From: GWC2-45-44 sp041661665
Lineage (GTDB): Bacteria; Planctomycetota; Phycisphaerae; Sedimentisphaerales; UBA12454
Assembly (NCBI GenBank): GCA_041661665.1
Contig: JBAZTW010000054.1
Span: 1 to 9,060 of the forward strand
Reading direction: 5' to 3'
DNA: 9,060 nt
Shown one piece after another: positions 5,122 through 9,060 of this stretch (position 1 is the first letter of the stretch; each line of letters opens with the position of its first letter). The notes below the pieces were generated by a model. The model was not told where the DNA came from and ran no database searches. It was given only the letters and a program-made list of their open reading frames with translations. Both the position numbers and the translations under genes were made by a program.

Positions 5122-5131
5122 GAAATCTGTA

Positions 5132-6883
5132 TTATTCAAGCCTAAAAATATTAACTAATCCTCTTTCGCGTTTTATTTGAGTCACAAATTTGTAAGGGCC
5201 GTTGTCTTTGGGGGCAGCCAGAAATGGTATATTTGTATCGAGTTTCTGTTTGTGGTATCCGTAATGGTCTCGGCTTAACCCTTCTCTGCTTGCCCACACA
5301 ACATAAGTGATTCTTTCCTGTCGCAGTTTCTCCACCAATTCCTGCGGGCTGTCGGCAGAAGGAAACCCAACGAAACAGGTTTCAATCTCCGGCGCGAATA
5401 TTTTTACCACCCCTACCATATACACAGCCATTTTTTCATCCGACTTGGCATTATCAACAAACCAGTCGGCCAGGTATTTAAACTCGACATCCTGTTTGCC
5501 GTCGCCAAGCAGCGGAGCGATGGAAAACTGGCTTGATAAAACAATCAAAACCATCACTGCTGCCGTGGCCAAATTTGGGAATATATATTTGGCTTTGTAT
5601 ATTATGCCCATAACAAGAACTATTAAAACAAAAGCAAAAATTACAACAAATGGCAGATATTTAACAGCCTGACAAATTGCTGTCAACCTGTTTAAATAAG
5701 ATACAAGCGGTATTATTGAAAGAACTGCAATAAATAATACGGCTATCTGGCAAATGCGTATCATCGGAATTGGCAGTTTGAGTTTATCTTTTACAATCAG
5801 CCAAAATTGTTTCAGACCGAATAAACTTATTAGCAATGCTATCCAAAAACTTGTCGAATGGAATCTTGGAATGGGATAAGGATAATAAGCGTGAAGTAAA
5901 AAATAAGGAACAAAGAAAATCAGCAGAACAAGTATTTGCCAATTTTTCTTTAAAAGTCCGTAAATTGCTCCGAATATAAAAGTTGTCGAGGCCATAAATT
6001 TACTAACTGCCCATAAAATGTCAAATGCCTCTCTACTTGAAGCTGGGTCGATTATAAACAGTGGCCTAAAGCCCACGTTCCAGATCAGCTCCAGATGTTT
6101 TATTATTCCGGTTCGATTCTCCACTGGTTCGGAAAAATTCTGCCCATATTCTTTTGTGAAAACTGAAAAATAATGGCCTGCCAGTGTATCGCTATGCAAA
6201 AAAGTACCCCAAAGCCATAATCCCAACGGCACAGAAGCAAACGCAGAATAGCCAAATGCAATGAGTTTTTCCTTCTTTGTTTTTTTGTATATCATATCCA
6301 TTACAAATGCAGCAAAAATCAACGCAGCGCTTTCATATCGCACCATTGTCGCCATTGAAGCGGCAAGATACGCCCAGCTTGTTCGTCTATAAATAAGATA
6401 TGTTGTCAGCAGTACAAAAAACAGCAATGGCGTTTCAACCAGAGGCTCTCTTAGCATATACAAAACCCAGGGTGTCATCGCGCAAATAATCGCAAACCAA
6501 ATCGCTGTTTTGCCTATTATTTTTTTGCCAATAAGCCAGAAAAGAATAAGGTTAAGCGGATGCAGAGTCGCGTTCAGCAGCCAGCCGCCCTTTAAATCAG
6601 GGAATCTTCCGCCTGCTATTTTGCCAAAGGCAATCTGCAGCATACCTGTAAGCGGCGCCATTTTAAAAGTGCTCGGACATTTAAACTCCAAAATTTCGTG
6701 ACCTGTCAGAATAATCGTTGGAAAATCGGAAATCGGTACAACTTTATGCCCGAACAGAATAAAACTCTGATAAACGCCTATTACCAGCAAAACAAAGACA
6801 GTAAGCCAATCGAAAATTATATCCTGTTTGACAGTATCAATTTGCAATTCGACCTGTTTGAATTTCTGTTTTTTGGATTTCAT
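5132..6883 (-). CDS. Polytopic GT-C (family 39-like) glycosyltransferase
   Basis: This is a 583-residue integral membrane protein. After a charged cytosolic N-terminus (1-22) the first helix spans about 24-45. A loop with SDFPTI (52-57) follows, whose acidic D53 fits the catalytic-loop position of GT-C enzymes (PMT/ArnT type). Further hydrophobic segments lie near 105-118, 126-143, 151-164, 168-195, 208-228, 296-310, 315-330, 344-362, 377-394, 409-428 and 434-455. REPLVETP (145-152), MVRYES (180-185) and PIPRFH (337-342) resemble motifs of this superfamily. Residues about 460-583 form a C-terminal soluble domain, probably outside the cell. Such enzymes move a sugar from a polyprenyl-phosphate donor to lipid, glycan or protein; the donor and acceptor here cannot be read. 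The start overlaps the methyltransferase stop by 4 nt (ATGA), so translation is coupled. A GAGG site lies about 10 nt upstream. Confidence 0.8.
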   Translation of the reverse strand: MKSKKQKFKQVELQIDTVKQDIIFDWLTVFVLLVIGVYQSFILFGHKVVPISDFPTIILTGHEILEFKCPSTFKMAPLTGMLQIAFGKIAGGRFPDLKGGWLLNATLHPLNLILFWLIGKKIIGKTAIWFAIICAMTPWVLYMLREPLVETPLLFFVLLTTYLIYRRTSWAYLAASMATMVRYESAALIFAAFVMDMIYKKTKKEKLIAFGYSAFASVPLGLWLWGTFLHSDTLAGHYFSVFTKEYGQNFSEPVENRTGIIKHLELIWNVGFRPLFIIDPASSREAFDILWAVSKFMASTTFIFGAIYGLLKKNWQILVLLIFFVPYFLLHAYYPYPIPRFHSTSFWIALLISLFGLKQFWLIVKDKLKLPIPMIRICQIAVLFIAVLSIIPLVSYLNRLTAICQAVKYLPFVVIFAFVLIVLVMGIIYKAKYIFPNLATAAVMVLIVLSSQFSIAPLLGDGKQDVEFKYLADWFVDNAKSDEKMAVYMVGVVKIFAPEIETCFVGFPSADSPQELVEKLRQERITYVVWASREGLSRDHYGYHKQKLDTNIPFLAAPKDNGPYKFVTQIKRERGLVNIFRLE

Positions 6884-7650
6884 TTTTTCTTAACCTCAAT
6901 TGTTTGAAACATCCCTAATATACCATTAGCAGGCGACAAAAGCCATTCAATACCGGCAATCAGGCTGTAGCAGAATCCCGGCAGCAGTTGCCGCAGCGTC
7001 AAACCTCCGCTTATAAGATATCGTAGCGGAGTATGCGGAGCAATTTTTAAAATTTTCAAATCTGGAAATTCATTTTCAAAAATTTTTCTGTCACGATTGA
7101 AAATTATCCACGGAACTGCGCCATTAGCACAGGAAAGCGGCCCTGTCGATTCCATTTGCCAGCCGGCCTTTTCATCAAATCCCTCGTGGTGAAAATTTTT
7201 ATATATAAACCGCCCCCACAGAGTATTTGCCGGCTCAATCATTACTATTTTGCCGCCGGTCTTAAGACACCTGACAGCCTCCTTGAAAAACATCCGGGGA
7301 TTTGGAATATGATGCAGCACATCGAACATAAAAAACGCATCGACGCTTCCATTCTCAAACGGCATTTGCTCGGCGGAAAAAACCATATCAACGCCGGGGA
7401 CTTTTATCACATCGGAGGTGATTACGTTGGGGATAATTTCTTTTATGAACCCTCCGCCGCTGCCAAGCTCGACTAAAGTTTTGGATATGGGATTGTCAAT
7501 CGCATATAAAAATTGCTTATAGAAATCTATGTAAATCTTCTTAAGAAATTTCTTATTTTGGATAATTTTAAAATGCAATAACGTGGTTAGCGGGTCATCA
7601 ATACCACGAGTATTGTTTTTTTTAATTTTTAACAAGTTAATAACTTTCAT
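6880..7650 (-). CDS. Class I SAM-dependent methyltransferase (Methyltransf_11 type)
   Basis: This 256-residue soluble protein has the Rossmann-fold SAM site. Motif I is LVELGSGGG (59-67), D80 lies near the end of the second strand, SAEQMPF (92-98) follows, then DAFFMFDVLHHIPNP (104-118), and the post-motif stretch is RCLKTGGKIVMIEP (127-140). The region 141-256 is family-specific, with a hydrophobic patch at 222-238 that could lie on the membrane. It has no signal peptide. The substrate is unknown; small methyltransferases like this next to GT-C enzymes often act on lipid-linked sugars or polyprenyl intermediates, which is inference here. The start ATG lies 14 nt after the stop of the YfhO-like gene, with only a weak AGG/GAGA upstream. 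It is the middle gene of a three-gene minus-strand operon. Confidence 0.85.
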   Translation of the reverse strand: MKVINLLKIKKNNTRGIDDPLTTLLHFKIIQNKKFLKKIYIDFYKQFLYAIDNPISKTLVELGSGGGFIKEIIPNVITSDVIKVPGVDMVFSAEQMPFENGSVDAFFMFDVLHHIPNPRMFFKEAVRCLKTGGKIVMIEPANTLWGRFIYKNFHHEGFDEKAGWQMESTGPLSCANGAVPWIIFNRDRKIFENEFPDLKILKIAPHTPLRYLISGGLTLRQLLPGFCYSLIAGIEWLLSPANGILGMFQTIEVKKK

Positions 7651-7664
7651 CCTAAATTTCTCTG

Positions 7665-9060
7665 CTACAGAATAAATAAACCAGGTTTATAAACAAATTT
7701 TATTTGATGCAATCCTTCTTTGACTGCGACAGATTTAAATGTGCCGAAAAGAAGTTCTATTTTTACTTCCCGGCTGTCAACAAACGCTTTCCAGCCATTG
7801 TCCCAATTATCTATAAAGCTGACGTACCCTGATACAGGAGTCTGGATTTCCCACTGCAACTCATCTCCGGTATATGACAAAATATGCCCATGATTTTTGT
7901 ACCGCAGAGAATCATTTAAAAATTCTTCTATAGTTTTATAATCGATGGACATAGAGAAAAAAACTCTTTGTTTGCCGAGTACTCCAAGCAGAATTTTTCG
8001 AGCTTGTAAATTACCGGAGTTTTGTTTCAAAAATTTTACATAACGGTCAAAATACCAGTTTTCCAATGTTCCCACACTGAAAACAGGCATCAGGGAAATC
8101 GAATAGTTGCCGTCTATCCTTGAAAAATTAAATGATGCGGGATTAAATTCAACAACATTCGGCTTGTTACGATTATCCAGAGGCTCTTCATTATGCGTCC
8201 ACATATGCGTTCCAACAGGCCACATTTCAATAGTTGCGGCGGCTATCAGAAAAAAAACAATGAAAGTTTTTATTTTACTGGTCGCTAAAACATGTTTTTT
8301 ACTAATAATCAAAACCAATAGAATAATTGCAAATGATATAATTCCCGAATACAAGAACCACTCATTATATCCTGAAACATTTTGGAAATATTTTATCCAG
8401 TAGTGGTCATATACTTTATTTAAAATCAGATAAAGCTGGACACATAGAATTGCAACATAAGCTGAAACCAGCGTTAAAATCCTCTGATTTCTTTTCCAGA
8501 AACTTTTGTTCTGTATCGGAATATCGTCGGAGATCCTGTCCTCAAAATGATTAAAGGCCAGCGATAACAGCCATGCCAATATAGGCAAAAGAATAATATT
8601 CAATCTGCCCCATGTTCGAAGGCTGGAAAATCCCGGCAGATGTTTCCACAAAAACACAAAAAGATATGAATTTTTACCATAAGTTATATAGCTTATAAAT
8701 CCAATCCAAAGAATGAAAAATACTTTTATGGCTATTTCACTTGTAAGATAAGAATCAGGCTTTTTCGCGACTATTTGCCTTTTCAAATTAAATTTGTCTG
8801 TTGATTTGGCGAATAAATATAAAAAAATTATCAATAACGCCGCAATACTGAAAAAGTACACTCCTTCCGTTTGCGCAGCCGGCGGATAGACCAGTGAACC
8901 AACCGTGTCCATAAGATTAAATATGTGCGATGCGGAATAATTAAAATCCTTACCAGTTCTATCTGTTGTTTCGGACATCAGATTTTTAATGTCCAGCAAA
9001 TATGGCCCGCAAATTAGTCCCGCAAAAGCAGCACAGACCAGGAAAGTAATAATAACAACT
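7665..9060 (-). CDS. YfhO-like polytopic membrane protein, 5' part outside the window
   Basis: The frame stays open to the right edge. Twenty further codons beyond the TTG at 8999 encode a hydrophobic helix (VVIITFLVCAAFAG), so the gene is partial and TTG is not its start. There are 464 residues visible (counted from 9059), with about seven membrane segments near 3-18, 68-83, 110-127, 149-170, 193-213, 236-252 and 264-279. Family marks are LPGFSSLRTWGRLN (141-154), the KILLGVLGKQRVF stretch (355-367) and the C-terminal NGWKAFVDSREVKIE...VKEGLHQIKFVYKPG domain. YfhO proteins are GT-C-like and are linked to glycosylation of cell-surface polymers such as lipoteichoic acid in Firmicutes. The true length is probably 750-900. 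The protein stops right after VYKPGLFIL, where relatives usually carry a last membrane helix. Confidence 0.8.
   Translation of the reverse strand, partial: VVIITFLVCAAFAGLICGPYLLDIKNLMSETTDRTGKDFNYSASHIFNLMDTVGSLVYPPAAQTEGVYFFSIAALLIIFLYLFAKSTDKFNLKRQIVAKKPDSYLTSEIAIKVFFILWIGFISYITYGKNSYLFVFLWKHLPGFSSLRTWGRLNIILLPILAWLLSLAFNHFEDRISDDIPIQNKSFWKRNQRILTLVSAYVAILCVQLYLILNKVYDHYWIKYFQNVSGYNEWFLYSGIISFAIILLVLIISKKHVLATSKIKTFIVFFLIAAATIEMWPVGTHMWTHNEEPLDNRNKPNVVEFNPASFNFSRIDGNYSISLMPVFSVGTLENWYFDRYVKFLKQNSGNLQARKILLGVLGKQRVFFSMSIDYKTIEEFLNDSLRYKNHGHILSYTGDELQWEIQTPVSGYVSFIDNWDNGWKAFVDSREVKIELLFGTFKSVAVKEGLHQIKFVYKPGLFIL

Larger units (their letters stand above)
4902..5125 (-). repeat. Right arm of long inverted repeat flanking pdxJ-dapA
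   Basis: This is the inverted partner of 2915-3192. Read on the minus strand it has the same order: A-tract array, GC-rich hairpin, core, CTGA heptads. The core 4902-4980 has 77 of 79 positions identical to the left arm; within it, 64 nt outside the hairpin differ at only one position (4943, T against C). The block 5012-5047 is identical over 36 nt. It fills the convergent spacer between dapA and the glycosyltransferase gene and contains no gene. Confidence 0.85.

Noticed and set aside
2915..5125. pdxJ-dapA flanked by inverted repeats as an insertion sequence or transposon
   Set aside because: The cargo is two housekeeping enzymes. There is no transposase, integrase or clear target-site duplication next to the arms, so only a repeat is called.
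8997..8999. TTG at 8999 as the start of the YfhO-like protein
   Set aside because: The frame is open upstream to the window edge and encodes another membrane helix. The family is also much longer.

Overview
The window looks like a chromosomal segment of a moderately AT-rich bacterium, most likely a planctomycete of the class Phycisphaerae. The best pointer is the exported GLUG-repeat protein with a dockerin-like C-terminus (paired D-x-D-x-D-G / N-D-L motifs and a closing Y-W-L), an arrangement I associate with that group. The assignment is inference from protein style only; no rRNA or other marker is present.

Layout. Positions 1-487 hold no gene. They contain hairpins and short-period repeats. 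A minus-strand gene (488-2731) encodes a secreted, cysteine-rich GLUG beta-solenoid protein with a dockerin-like end, and it has a good sigma-70-type promoter and Shine-Dalgarno site. After a 531-bp spacer comes the plus-strand pair pdxJ-dapA (3263-4885): pyridoxine 5'-phosphate synthase and 4-hydroxy-tetrahydrodipicolinate synthase, 12 nt apart. A 246-bp convergent spacer follows. Then come three tightly packed minus-strand genes: a GT-C (family 39-like) membrane glycosyltransferase (5132-6883), a class I SAM methyltransferase (6880-7650) and a YfhO-like membrane protein running off the right edge (7665-9060). These three look like one operon for modifying a cell-surface glycan or lipid-linked sugar.

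The most unusual content is in the spacers. The pdxJ-dapA pair is bracketed by two inverted copies of one composite, non-coding element (about 2915-3192 and 4902-5125). Each copy has the same parts in the same order: an array of A-tracts spaced about 10.4 bp apart (expected to bend DNA), a GC-rich hairpin followed by a T-run, a highly conserved core, and a tract of CTGA words spaced exactly 7 nt apart. Across 79 bp of core the copies differ at 2 positions. In the bendable part the sequence has diverged but the helical spacing is kept. The left spacer (172-452) shares the end modules of this element around a different middle. The pdxJ promoter appears to lie in the heptad tract, with its -10 box placed so that transcription would start at or next to the ATG. 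That fits a leaderless mRNA and the absence of a Shine-Dalgarno site.

No CRISPR array, tRNA, rRNA, transposase or phage gene was seen.
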